Positions 1-9,833 of a DNA stretch of 64,000 bases are shown here, in pieces. The stretch is from assembly GCA_905233625.1 (NCBI GenBank), contig CAJOFJ010000013.1, positions 62,001 to 126,000 on the forward strand, read 5' to 3'. This stretch comes from an uncultured Bacteroidales bacterium (GTDB lineage Bacteria; Bacteroidota; Bacteroidia; Bacteroidales; WCHB1-69). Both the position numbers and the translations under genes were made by a program. The notes below the pieces were generated by a model that did not search any database, was not told the origin of the DNA, and worked only from the letters and a program-made list of their open reading frames with translations. Within the stretch, counting starts at the first letter, position 1, and every line of letters starts with the position of its first letter.

Positions 1-588
1 ATGATCAATGGCGAAGGCTGGTTAGCCAAAGGCATCCATTGCAAGCTGCAGGTGGTGCCGATGGACAACTACGACCACAACACCCGCTATGTACTGCCCA
101 TCGCTCCGTCTCCCAACCTGCAAACCCCCGAAGCCATCTATCTCTACCCGTCCCTCTGCCTTTTCGAGGGAACACCCATCAGCATCGGCAGGGGCACTGA
201 CATACCGTTTCAGGTATATGGACATCCGCAGCTTACTGCTGGTGACTATTATTTCACGCCCAGACCCATCAAAGGGGTGTCGGAAAATCCGCCCCAAAAC
301 GGACAGAAATGCCGCGGTTACAACTTAAGCGACTATGCCACAGCGAATTTACAAGGAAGCAACAGTTTCAATATACAATATCTTATTGAAGCCTATACGC
401 ACTTCCCTGACAAAGCGAAATTCTTCAATGCCAATCTCTTTTTCGACAAATTAGCCGGCACCAACCAACTGCGCAAGGACATCATCGCGGGCAAGAGCGA
501 GGAGGACATCCAAGCCTCATGGCAGCCGAAGTTGCAGAAATTCAAAGAGATAAGACAGCAGTATTTATTATATCCTGATTTTGAATAA
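1..588 (+). CDS. DUF1343 / NamZ-like exo-beta-N-acetylmuramidase, C-terminal part
   Basis: This is the 3' part of a gene that begins before the window. The first codon happens to be ATG, but the sequence is internal to the family: full DUF1343 proteins have about 400 residues and this has 195. The match rests on the stretch with APSPNLQTPEAIYLYPSLC followed by FEGTPISIGRGTDIPF, a hallmark of DUF1343. Characterised members (NamZ) remove terminal N-acetylmuramic acid from peptidoglycan fragments and are usually exported; the signal peptide would lie outside the window. The stop overlaps the next start by one base (TAATG), suggesting translational coupling to the PAP2 phosphatase. A link with peptidoglycan recycling (anmK, murB and murF lie 38 kb away) is inference. 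Family assignment is secure; substrate is not shown by the sequence. Confidence 0.85.
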   Translation: MINGEGWLAKGIHCKLQVVPMDNYDHNTRYVLPIAPSPNLQTPEAIYLYPSLCLFEGTPISIGRGTDIPFQVYGHPQLTAGDYYFTPRPIKGVSENPPQNGQKCRGYNLSDYATANLQGSNSFNIQYLIEAYTHFPDKAKFFNANLFFDKLAGTNQLRKDIIAGKSEEDIQASWQPKLQKFKEIRQQYLLYPDFE

Positions 589-1181
589 TGATAGAATACC
601 TCCTCACTCCAGACCAAAACATATTTCTGTTTCTCAACGGAATGCACAGTTCATGGGCGGATGTATTCTTCTATTGGGTCTCCAACCGCTTTATATGGAT
701 ACCATTTTATGCTGTTTTAGCATTTTTTTTGATTAAGAAATGGCGAAAGAAATCCATTCCCATCTTCATTGCGCTGACACTTTGCATTTTCCTGACTGAC
801 CAAAGTTGCAACCTCATCAAACATAGTGTACAGCGACCCCGTCCCAGTCACGACCCCGTGCTGAGCGAGCAGGTGCATCTGGTAGCCAAGCCCGACGGCA
901 CGCTATACAAGGGTGGTCCGTATGGTTTTCCTTCCTCGCACGCCGCCAACTCCATGGCATTGGCTTTATGGGTCATTCTTTATCTGGGAGAAAAGCGCAA
1001 ATGGCTCATTATAGGAATGTTATGCTGGGTACTATTGTTGAGCTATAGCCGTATATATCTGGGGGTACACTACCCCAGCGACCTCCTAGTGGGCTGGATA
1101 CTGGGAGCCTGCTGGGCGCTTGTGCTTTGGAGAGGAGAACAGTGGTTTCAGAATTCAAAATTCAAAATTCAGAATTCATGA
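588..1181 (+). CDS. PAP2-family membrane phosphatase (undecaprenyl-diphosphatase-like)
   Basis: The protein has 197 residues and carries the three PAP2 phosphatase motifs in order: KHSVQRPRP (motif 1), GFPSSHAANS (motif 2, phosphate binding, catalytic His) and SRIYLGVHYPSDLLVG (motif 3). Hydrophobic segments between the motifs indicate an integral membrane enzyme with its active site towards the periplasm. Members recycle undecaprenyl pyrophosphate or dephosphorylate lipid phosphates; the sequence does not separate these. The start overlaps the stop of the NamZ-like gene by one base. The last dozen residues (about FQNSKFKIQNS) are encoded by the AATTCAAAATTC word repeat that fills the gap, so the natural C-terminus probably lies near the preceding EQW. 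Confidence 0.9.
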   Translation: MIEYLLTPDQNIFLFLNGMHSSWADVFFYWVSNRFIWIPFYAVLAFFLIKKWRKKSIPIFIALTLCIFLTDQSCNLIKHSVQRPRPSHDPVLSEQVHLVAKPDGTLYKGGPYGFPSSHAANSMALALWVILYLGEKRKWLIIGMLCWVLLLSYSRIYLGVHYPSDLLVGWILGACWALVLWRGEQWFQNSKFKIQNS

Positions 1182-1185
1182 TTTC
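1148..1185 (+). repeat. AATTCAAAATTC word repeat
   Basis: Degenerate tandem copies of a 10-12 base word (ATTCAAAATTCA and variants) start inside the 3' end of the PAP2 gene and supply its stop. The same word recurs at 18555-18584, in complementary form at 18612-18668, at 19489-19512 and at 20817-20872. The rest of the gap up to the promoter at 1282 shows no gene. Confidence 0.75.
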
Positions 1186-1281
1186 ATACGCAATATAATC
1201 GATACAGAAAAAATTTCATTTTCTGAGCAACATTTTTTCGGTTTTTACGTCTTATGAAAAGACAATTTAAAAAATTTATAG

Positions 1282-1289
1282 TATCTTTG
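1282..1289 (+). promoter_or_regulatory. Bacteroidota -7 promoter box
   Basis: TATCTTTG matches the Bacteroidota sigma-70 -7 consensus TAnnTTTG. It lies 20 bases before the ATG at 1310, giving a leader of roughly 13 bases. No clear -33 TTTG is visible at the usual distance. Confidence 0.6.
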
Positions 1290-1309
1290 CATTTTAAAAT
1301 ATAAGAAAT

Positions 1310-3334
1310 ATGCGCAGAATTCTTTTTCTAAGCCTTTTATTAACAATATTATGTTTTGCGGGAATGGCTCAACCCTGCAATCCCCAGTCCACCGCCAACG
1401 GTTCACCGTGTTCTCAACAAACACCGGCCACTCCTTTCTGTGCTGACGAAAACCCCTACGGTATAACATATCCTTCCAGTACCAACAGTCCGAATTCCTC
1501 TCCTTTCACGGGAAGCAATCAAGTGAACTGTTGTTACACGACACCCAATCCCGCATGGTATTATTTTCAGATTGACCAAGCAGGCTCACTGACCATTCAC
1601 ATAGAGCAACATAGTTTATCAGGCGGAACCCTGGATGTGGATTTTGTGTGTTGGGGGCCATTCACCGCCGCCAGCCAGGCCGATTTCACCAACAGTCTGT
1701 GTTGCGGCCAATACAATGTCAATGACAATACCGTTGTGGATTGTAGTTATAGCTCAAGTTGGACAGAAGATTGCGTGCTTGGCAATGTTCAAGCCGGCCA
1801 ATGGTATCTATTATTATTGACAAACTATAGCAACCAGCCTGGCACCATCAATTTCAATGCCACAACAAGTTCTACTGCCACTACCAACTGTGATCTGCTG
1901 AACTCCGGCGACTCCAACTCCCCCATTTGTGAGGGACAGACCTTGGAATTGTATGTTACAGCTCCTGTAAGCGGTGCAACCTACAACTGGACTGGCCCCA
2001 ACGGTTTCTCCCAGTCCACAACCAACACCACCCTGCAAGTACCTAACGCCACCGCCAACATGTCAGGCGAATACCAGATGACGATGACCGGTATCAGTCA
2101 GAACTCCAATACCGCCATCGTTGATGTGCTTATCACCCCCAGACCCAGACCTGAGATTATTGCGGAAAGAGAGTCTCTTTGTGAAGGCGAGAGCACGCAG
2201 TTAAGTATTAACAGCAACTATGAAATTTTCTGGTCTGCCTTAACATTTTCCGGCAATTACTCCTCCGTAGCCGAATATGTGAACACCGTGACCGTTAGTC
2301 CCACGGAATCTACCCACTATATTTTAAAAATTGACAACGACGGTTGTATCGGCCGTGATACCATTGACATTATCGTCAACCCAAATCCCGTAATTGGAAT
2401 TACGGTTACCGACCCCAGCTTATGTTATGGCGATGGCGCCAGTATTACCGCCACTGGCGGCGCGTACTACAACTGGTCTAATGGCAGCACCAGCAGTACT
2501 ATTCATGTTACCCCAAATCAAACCACTACATATACCCTTGAGGTTAAGACAGAGGCATTATGCAGTGGCGACACTTCCGTAGAAATCATTGTTTATCCCG
2601 AACTCCATAGTTCATACAGTGTACAACATTCATACTGCGGACAAGCGACAGGTGAGATCACCATGACGGCCACAGGAGGTATGGGACAATACACGTTCAC
2701 AGCTCCGGGTGCCAATTTTAACGACAATGTGGCCAGCAATCTTCATGCAGGTACCTATTCCATAACAATCACCGACAGTGTTGGATGCCATATATCACAG
2801 GTAGCAGAAATCTCCATCATACCTGGACCATCCCCCTGTTTTATCTTCGCTACAAGCGATGACATCAACATGGTCATCACCAACTGTACCCAGGGTAACA
2901 ACACCTATTTCTGGGATTTCGGCGACGGTGTCACCTCTACGGAAACCCATCCGGCTCACGAATACATGGATCCCGGACGATACAGTGTCAATATGATTGT
3001 TTCCGATGAACACAACTGCATCGACTCACTGCGTCAGGACTACGTCATCAATGGACCCGTATATATTGCCAATGCTTTCACCCCCAATGGAGACGGTATC
3101 AACGATGAAATATGCCTTATTGGCAAAACCGTTCAAAACCAAGAATTTTTCTGGGCTATCTATGACCGCCACGGCAGTTTGGTATTCAGCACTACCAATC
3201 CTGAAATCTGTTGGGACGGCACCCTGCCCAAGGGCAAGAATGCAAGTTCCGGTGTGTATGTCTATCGTATTAAATACAGAGACGTTAACGGAAACTACTT
3301 CGAACGAGATGGCAATATTACGCTAATCAGATAA
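1310..3334 (+). CDS. Secreted adhesin-like protein with PKD and CHU_C (T9SS type B) C-terminus
   Basis: 674 residues. A signal peptide (MRRILFLSLLLTILCFAGMA) is followed by a Cys-rich N-terminal module (CNPQSTANGSPC ... DVDFVCWGPF ... SLCCGQYN). Then come Ig-like segments containing TYNWTGPNGFSQST, a SprB-like repeat (GTYSITITDSVGC), a PKD domain (TYFWDFGDGVTSTETHPAHEY) and a terminal gliding-motility CHU_C domain (NAFTPNGDGINDEICL to the end). CHU_C is the type B signal for the type IX secretion system, so the protein is expected to be secreted or attached to the surface. The N-terminal module is shared with the large protein encoded convergently at 3413-7789, so the two are paralogues with different internal lengths. 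A -7 box lies 20 bases upstream. Ligand and role are unknown. Confidence 0.85.
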   Translation: MRRILFLSLLLTILCFAGMAQPCNPQSTANGSPCSQQTPATPFCADENPYGITYPSSTNSPNSSPFTGSNQVNCCYTTPNPAWYYFQIDQAGSLTIHIEQHSLSGGTLDVDFVCWGPFTAASQADFTNSLCCGQYNVNDNTVVDCSYSSSWTEDCVLGNVQAGQWYLLLLTNYSNQPGTINFNATTSSTATTNCDLLNSGDSNSPICEGQTLELYVTAPVSGATYNWTGPNGFSQSTTNTTLQVPNATANMSGEYQMTMTGISQNSNTAIVDVLITPRPRPEIIAERESLCEGESTQLSINSNYEIFWSALTFSGNYSSVAEYVNTVTVSPTESTHYILKIDNDGCIGRDTIDIIVNPNPVIGITVTDPSLCYGDGASITATGGAYYNWSNGSTSSTIHVTPNQTTTYTLEVKTEALCSGDTSVEIIVYPELHSSYSVQHSYCGQATGEITMTATGGMGQYTFTAPGANFNDNVASNLHAGTYSITITDSVGCHISQVAEISIIPGPSPCFIFATSDDINMVITNCTQGNNTYFWDFGDGVTSTETHPAHEYMDPGRYSVNMIVSDEHNCIDSLRQDYVINGPVYIANAFTPNGDGINDEICLIGKTVQNQEFFWAIYDRHGSLVFSTTNPEICWDGTLPKGKNASSGVYVYRIKYRDVNGNYFERDGNITLIR

Positions 3335-3421
3335 CAATTAACAATTAACAGTTAAGATATTACAAGAAGAGATATTCTTAATTCTTAATTCTAAGTTCTT
3401 AATTCTTAATTCTTAGTTTTT
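3335..3421 (+). repeat. Word repeats between convergent genes (AACAATTAAC, then TTCTTAATTC)
   Basis: The 78-base gap between the two convergent adhesin genes consists almost wholly of repeats: AACAATTAACAATTAACAGTTAAG on the left and several copies of TTCTTAATTC on the right. The latter reads into the last codons of the minus-strand gene (residues IKN and stop). TTAAGATAT on the left can pair with ATATTCTTAA on the right, so the transcript ends could fold. No canonical terminator is seen. Confidence 0.7.
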
Positions 3422-6400
3422 AATCTGTTCCCCTCTCAATAGCAAAACGTTGCCTTTTACTGAATTAGGATTACCTTCCATATCCCGATAGACAATTCTG
3501 TACGCATACGTCCCTTGTGGAGCAAATCTACCGTTGATGCGGCCATCCCAGCCGTTGTCCGGATGATGGCTTACAAAAACCAGCTCTCCCCAGCGGTCAT
3601 ACACCAACATCTCATAACGATCTTCCGAAATAGAGTTTCCGATAGGTTTGAATACTCTATTTTCCGCAATATCACTCTCAGGAATAAAGGCCGAAGGCAA
3701 GTACATAGTGGGCACCTCACGAATCACATAGGTCAATAAAAGGGAGTCCATGCAGTTATTTTCATCCACCACCGTCAGAACCACAGGATATTGTCCGGGA
3801 TTGTCATATCGATGAAGCGGCTGCCATTCATCTGAATTCTGTCCATCCCCGAAGGTCCAGCTCCAATGCAGCAGATTGTCAGGATCGGTACAATTTATCA
3901 AAGTCACGTGTTTTTCGTTGGTAGTGCTGAAATAAAAACATGCCTCTGGTCCAGGGATATCATGCACGCTGAAATACAGGGACAAACTGCACCCATTGCT
4001 ATCCGCAATCGCCACGTGATACTGGCCTGCCTGAACATGCTCCGCCACATTGGTTTCGCTCTCAATGGGTGCATCCCAAAGGTAGCTGAATTGTCCGAAT
4101 CCTCCGTATGCCGCCACTTCAACAGCACCATCAGACATTCCACAATGAGCATCCACCACTTGCACCAGACTCACCTGATGAATAATATTGTCGATTGTAA
4201 ATTCAGCATCATCCGGACAACCAATACTGTCAATCACCATTAAATGATAATACCCTGGCGACAAATGGTCAAGCTGTGCAGTAACGCTATCCGGCAAATA
4301 AACATAACGGTACGGCTGTGTACCCCCCGACACTTCAATTTTGACCTGGCCATTATGCTGATTACAAGTGGCATCCAATACGGAAGTCAATAGCAATTCC
4401 GGCTTCGAATTCACTTTCAGATGCAACGTGTCGGTACAGGGGCAGTTATGTTGGTCATTGTATGCATAGTAATAATCACCGCTGACATCATATTGCGTTC
4501 CGTGCCAAGTGTAAGGCTCGCAAACAATTACCCGTTCAACGTTCGGAAACGAATGATACACCGTCAAATGCAAGGTATCCACTTGCATACAGCCATGTTC
4601 GTCGGTCAAAGCATGCAGAAAAGTGCCACTTTGGGTATAAGTCTGGCCATTCCATTCGTACGACTCGCAAACGCTCCGAGTTTCCACCTGATGTGCAGGC
4701 CTGTTGATAGTCAGACGCAGAGTATCCACTTGCCAGCAACCATTATCATCAGTATGACCATAAGTATATTCGCCCGACTCGGTATAAGTAATACCATTCC
4801 ACTCATACGAATCGCAAGACTGCGCACTCATGGAAGAAGGCGAAGCATGATGCAAGGATAACAAAAGGGTATCTGAATACGGACAGCCATGCGCATCGAT
4901 GGCAGAAAAAGTATATATGCCTCCTTCCGTATAATGATTCCCATGCCAGTCATAATAGGAGCACGTGTCTTTTGTAAGATACTCATGATCAGCATGATAT
5001 ATCGTAAGATGCAAATGAACCATACTATCGCAAAGATTAGAGGCTATATATATCTGCGTAGGGGTAGTGGTACTTTCCGTATAGGTCTGGCCGTTGACCC
5101 AGGTATAGCTTTCGCAGCTTTCCACCATCTGGGTGGTTTCATAGCTATCTCTGATGATCAAATACAAGGTATCCACCCGATAACTGCCATTACCATGGGG
5201 ATGGTAATAAGTACCCGATACGGTGTAAACACTGTCATTCAGAGTCCAGTGGTAATACTCACAAGTATCCACCCTAAAGGACAAATCCGGTGCCATGGTG
5301 AGCCGCAACGTATCCACAGAAGGGCAGTTTCCACTGTTATTCACGTGTGTGTACGTTCCACTACTAGTATAGACAGAGTCGTGCCAGCTGAAACCGTCGG
5401 TATAAACTGTCGTATCAAGCACCTCTGATGGAGGAGGATAATTCACTGTCACAAAATGTATTGCGGTGGCAGTACACTGGTAACTATTGGTCACCATCAC
5501 CTGATACACGCCCGTAGCGGTTGGGTGCACCCATATTGTTCTGGTTGTGGCACCCGTATTCCACAAATACTGTGAAGCATTTCCCGCAGTCAACAAAACG
5601 CTATCTCCGAGACAAATCTGTTCAGCGCCCGAGATGGATGCCGTAGGCAGGGAACGCACCGTCACGGTTTTAGTCGCCGTATTTGTACAACCCTCTGAAC
5701 TTGTGGCCACAACACGATAGATTGTAGTCGTTTGGGGAGCTACCAGAACCGAATCACCCGTAGCGATATCGGTATAAGTAGTACTGTTCACCCGTTGGGC
5801 CCACTGATAAGTAAGTGCTCCGGTAGCGCGAAGAACTGCCGTATCTCCTTTGCAAATCACGGCATTAGCTGGATTTGTGGTAATGCTGACGGTAGGTTTT
5901 GGACGGACAACAATGGTATGTGAAGCGGTGGCGGAGCAACCGCCGGTAGTAGCTGTAACCGTATAAGTGGTGGTGGTAGTGGGTGATACCACCCTGTTGG
6001 ATGGAACGGTAGGCGACCATGTATAGGAGGCAGCCCCCGAAACCTGCAGCGTAGTATTGCTGCCTTGGCAGATGGTATCCACCGATGCGGACAAGCTTAC
6101 CTGTGGAATAGCGGTAACGACCACATCAATATGCGTGGGGTCCACCGTGACGCCAACCCCTGTCAACTGCAGGTTGTATGTTCCTGAATTACTGGCAGAC
6201 ACATTAGGAATGCTTACTGTCGGAATGGTAGTCGAGGCCGCCCAGCCATTCGGCCCTGACCAATTGTATGTGGCTCCGGTTTGTGGGTTGGTACAGGTCA
6301 GCACCAGAGTATCGCCCTCACACAACGGAGCATTAGATGTCACAGGGGCCAACAGTCCGCAGTTAGTAGTAGCTTGTCCGCCTCCATACGAACTTGTCGA

Positions 6401-7789
6401 TTGAGAGGTAAAACCAAAATAGCCTGAACTGGAACTATAATTACATACTAATAGCAGATACCATTGTCCCTGTTGGGCATTGGGGATATAACACCATTCG
6501 GTAGATTGATAATTATAACTGCAATCTATCAGGTTTCCTTCGGGGTAGCCACCCCATGTAGGAGGATTGCTTCCTGCATCTGGCGTGGAATGATTACCAT
6601 TATTAGGTCTGTGACTATCATTATCTATATCATTAAGCATATAATATCCGCAACATAGTTTTTCAATAAAATCCTCCTGGCTCTGCGCCTCAAAAGGACC
6701 CCAGCAAGCAAAATCGATATCTCTACCCGAAGAATTTGGATCAGGCTGACCATTGGGGAGGACTCCTGCCCGCTGTTCTATGTATATCAATAAATCACCT
6801 GGATTTTCTATCTGCATGTAAAACCAGCTTGGTCTGGGGGAAGAGCCTAAACATGCGTATCCGCTGCTACCCAAAAAAGACGATGCGTTATGAGAACCTG
6901 TCACGGAAGGATAGGCCACATTAAAATCATTATCTTCAGTACAGAACGAGTGGATGCCATTAGGAGCGCAAGGAGAACCATTGGCTGTAGATTGCGGTAT
7001 ACAACCTACCGGGTAGTTTGGACATTCAACACAAGTGACTGTAGCACTCCAACCTGAATAATTGGTAGCGTCATCAGAATAAAAGAAAAAAGTCAAAGAA
7101 CCTGAAATGGATGAAATTGTTCCGATAGACGTATTACCAGAAAATTCACCCACTAACTGACTTCCATCATATATGTACAGATAATCATAAGATGATTCAG
7201 TATTAAAAGAACTAAAAGTGACCTCCACACACATATCTGGATTCGATGAGACATAGGTGCGAATAAAATTTGAATTGTTCGGGTAAGGTCCATTGGCTCC
7301 ACCCGGATCATAGAAATTGACAGTCTGAGGACATGTAAGCGTAACTATCCCATTGCCAGAAGACGAAGAAGAACAAGACACACAAGTAATAGTAGCAGAC
7401 CAACCTGATTTATTGACAGATTGATCCGATTGGAAGATAAAAGTCAAAGTTCCGGAAGAAGCGGTGATCGTCCCAGGGGAACTGCTGCCAGAATATTTAT
7501 TAACCAACTGATTCCCATCAAAAACATAGAGATAATCGTAACCTGATTCTGTATTAAAAGAATTAAAACTCACCTGCAAACACATGTTTGGAGTTGATGA
7601 GACAAAGGTTTGAACATAATTCGAATTATTGGGATAATTTCCACTAGCTCCACCTGGATCATAGAAATGTATGGTTTGTGGACAGGATAGCGTGATGGTT
7701 CCCTCGCCCTGCCCCATAACAATGGTGTTCTGCCCTTGCAGGGAGTACAAGCACAAAAAGAGGGAGACTAGTAAGACCAACCGTTTCAT
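3413..7789 (-). CDS. Very large T9SS-secreted surface protein (CUB-like, Ig-like, PKD, CHU_C)
   Basis: 1458 residues from the chosen start at 7789, where MKRLVLLVSLFLCLYSLQG forms a signal peptide. The longer open frame to 7816 starts inside the -7 box and is rejected. Order: two CUB-like domains (each with FYDPGG, YDYLY and SGWSAT); the Cys-rich module CIPQSTANGSPC shared with the 1310 gene; Ig-like segments; about eight repeats of roughly 50 residues built on C-x-Y-x-W-x-G-x-x-Y ... DTLxL; two SprB-like repeats; a PKD domain (WTFGDGQNSDEW); and a CHU_C type B secretion domain (PSAFIPESD to the end). Expected to be secreted and surface-bound through the type IX system. CUB and PKD modules suggest protein or glycan binding, but the target is unknown. 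Confidence 0.85.
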   Translation of the reverse strand: MKRLVLLVSLFLCLYSLQGQNTIVMGQGEGTITLSCPQTIHFYDPGGASGNYPNNSNYVQTFVSSTPNMCLQVSFNSFNTESGYDYLYVFDGNQLVNKYSGSSSPGTITASSGTLTFIFQSDQSVNKSGWSATITCVSCSSSSSGNGIVTLTCPQTVNFYDPGGANGPYPNNSNFIRTYVSSNPDMCVEVTFSSFNTESSYDYLYIYDGSQLVGEFSGNTSIGTISSISGSLTFFFYSDDATNYSGWSATVTCVECPNYPVGCIPQSTANGSPCAPNGIHSFCTEDNDFNVAYPSVTGSHNASSFLGSSGYACLGSSPRPSWFYMQIENPGDLLIYIEQRAGVLPNGQPDPNSSGRDIDFACWGPFEAQSQEDFIEKLCCGYYMLNDIDNDSHRPNNGNHSTPDAGSNPPTWGGYPEGNLIDCSYNYQSTEWCYIPNAQQGQWYLLLVCNYSSSSGYFGFTSQSTSSYGGGQATTNCGLLAPVTSNAPLCEGDTLVLTCTNPQTGATYNWSGPNGWAASTTIPTVSIPNVSASNSGTYNLQLTGVGVTVDPTHIDVVVTAIPQVSLSASVDTICQGSNTTLQVSGAASYTWSPTVPSNRVVSPTTTTTYTVTATTGGCSATASHTIVVRPKPTVSITTNPANAVICKGDTAVLRATGALTYQWAQRVNSTTYTDIATGDSVLVAPQTTTIYRVVATSSEGCTNTATKTVTVRSLPTASISGAEQICLGDSVLLTAGNASQYLWNTGATTRTIWVHPTATGVYQVMVTNSYQCTATAIHFVTVNYPPPSEVLDTTVYTDGFSWHDSVYTSSGTYTHVNNSGNCPSVDTLRLTMAPDLSFRVDTCEYYHWTLNDSVYTVSGTYYHPHGNGSYRVDTLYLIIRDSYETTQMVESCESYTWVNGQTYTESTTTPTQIYIASNLCDSMVHLHLTIYHADHEYLTKDTCSYYDWHGNHYTEGGIYTFSAIDAHGCPYSDTLLLSLHHASPSSMSAQSCDSYEWNGITYTESGEYTYGHTDDNGCWQVDTLRLTINRPAHQVETRSVCESYEWNGQTYTQSGTFLHALTDEHGCMQVDTLHLTVYHSFPNVERVIVCEPYTWHGTQYDVSGDYYYAYNDQHNCPCTDTLHLKVNSKPELLLTSVLDATCNQHNGQVKIEVSGGTQPYRYVYLPDSVTAQLDHLSPGYYHLMVIDSIGCPDDAEFTIDNIIHQVSLVQVVDAHCGMSDGAVEVAAYGGFGQFSYLWDAPIESETNVAEHVQAGQYHVAIADSNGCSLSLYFSVHDIPGPEACFYFSTTNEKHVTLINCTDPDNLLHWSWTFGDGQNSDEWQPLHRYDNPGQYPVVLTVVDENNCMDSLLLTYVIREVPTMYLPSAFIPESDIAENRVFKPIGNSISEDRYEMLVYDRWGELVFVSHHPDNGWDGRINGRFAPQGTYAYRIVYRDMEGNPNSVKGNVLLLRGEQIKN

Positions 7790-7813
7790 TTGTCCACAAT
7801 TAGCATAAGTTTG

Positions 7814-7821
7814 CAAATATA
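7814..7821 (-). promoter_or_regulatory. -7 promoter box of the large surface protein
   Basis: Read on the minus strand this is TATATTTG, fitting TAnnTTTG. It places the transcription start near 7807, downstream of the ATG at 7816, and therefore supports the start at 7789. Confidence 0.65.
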
Positions 7822-7854
7822 CAAATTATCCCGATATTATGGGTTATTTTTCAT

Positions 7855-7890
7855 AAAAAAAGAGATGCGAACAAACGCATCTCTTTTTTT
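7855..7890 (-). terminator. Intrinsic terminator after enolase
   Basis: Perfect 9-bp stem AGAGATGCG / CGCATCTCT with a six-base loop, flanked by A and T runs so it can act in both directions. It sits just after the eno stop. Confidence 0.8.
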
Positions 7891-7915
7891 ATAATTGTCA
7901 ACTGTCAATTATCAA

Positions 7916-9223
<1,308 letters not shown>

Positions 9224-9248
9224 TTAAGTGTTTTAATTTTAAAGTTTG

Positions 9249-9256
9249 CAAAGATA
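9249..9256 (-). promoter_or_regulatory. eno promoter -7 box with -33 in a repeat
   Basis: Minus-strand TATCTTTG. A TTTG lies 17 bases further upstream (plus coordinates 9274-9277), inside the terminal inverted repeat of the neighbouring island, so the promoter appears to be shared between unique and repeat DNA. Confidence 0.65.
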
Positions 9257-9261
9257 CACTT

Positions 9262-9470
9262 TTTTTCAATTAGCAAATTAGTTAATGTGCAAATTAGCAA
9301 ATGATTTTAATGTGCCAATGAGACAATGTGCTAATGTGCCAATTATTTTGGGGAGTCTCACTGCGTTCGCGGGGAGTGACGCACTGAATGCGTCAATGGG
9401 GAGTCTCGCACTACGTGCTCGAGGGGAGTTCGTTTCCGCACCGCATGTCGGCATGACCTCCGCACGAAGG
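9262..9470 (+). repeat. Left repeat module of the island: TTTGCTAAT block plus GGGGAGT hairpin array
   Basis: From the outside inward: an AT-rich block of words such as TTAGCAAAT and AATGTGCCA (9262-9345), four GGGGAGT spacers at 9350, 9371, 9398 and 9423, each followed by a different small hairpin (for example TGACGCA-CTGAA-TGCGTCA), then an inner element at 9434-9455. The right edge (11411-11587) has the same parts in reverse complement. The 25 outermost bases and the 22-base inner element are identical between the two copies. A further hairpin, GCAACTGCG-TCT-CGCAGTTGC, lies at 9482-9502. Confidence 0.85.
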
Positions 9471-9635
9471 AAGTATGGAGGCAACTGCGTCTCGCAGTTG
9501 CATTTGCTCAACGAATATGGGAAACGAATACTCACTTGCGTTGTATTTGTGCATATACACAATACATCAAGTGGGGTTTATTCAATTACCTTATCTTGTT
9601 TATGTATCAAGGGAGTCCAAGCCCAACCATCAGGG

Positions 9636-9833
9636 ATGAGGCAAATTGGATGGCTCCACTTTTTTTCGTTTAGTTTAATTTCCTTCGGGCCGAGGACAAC
9701 AATTAATGCCTATGGAACATTCAGAGCATGGCTTCCTTGCAACTATGAAACTGGGGAACCCCTATCTACCAATATTTACGTAAACACTTGGGAAGAATTT
9801 GAAAAACTAATGTTGGAAGGAGGTGAAAAATGA
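9636..9833 (+). CDS. Hypothetical protein inside the island, uncertain start
   Basis: The frame is open from 9285, but everything before about 9510 is hairpin-repeat DNA, so an internal start is likely; the ATG at 9636 gives 65 residues (MRQIGWLHFFSFSLISFG...). The C-terminus (NTWEEFEKLMLEGGEK) looks like ordinary protein. The stop overlaps the ATG of the next gene (ATGA), and a GGAGG lies just before it, which suggests real translational coupling. The family is not recognised. It may be the remains of a longer gene whose 5' end was replaced by repeats. Confidence 0.4.
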   Translation: MRQIGWLHFFSFSLISFGPRTTINAYGTFRAWLPCNYETGEPLSTNIYVNTWEEFEKLMLEGGEK

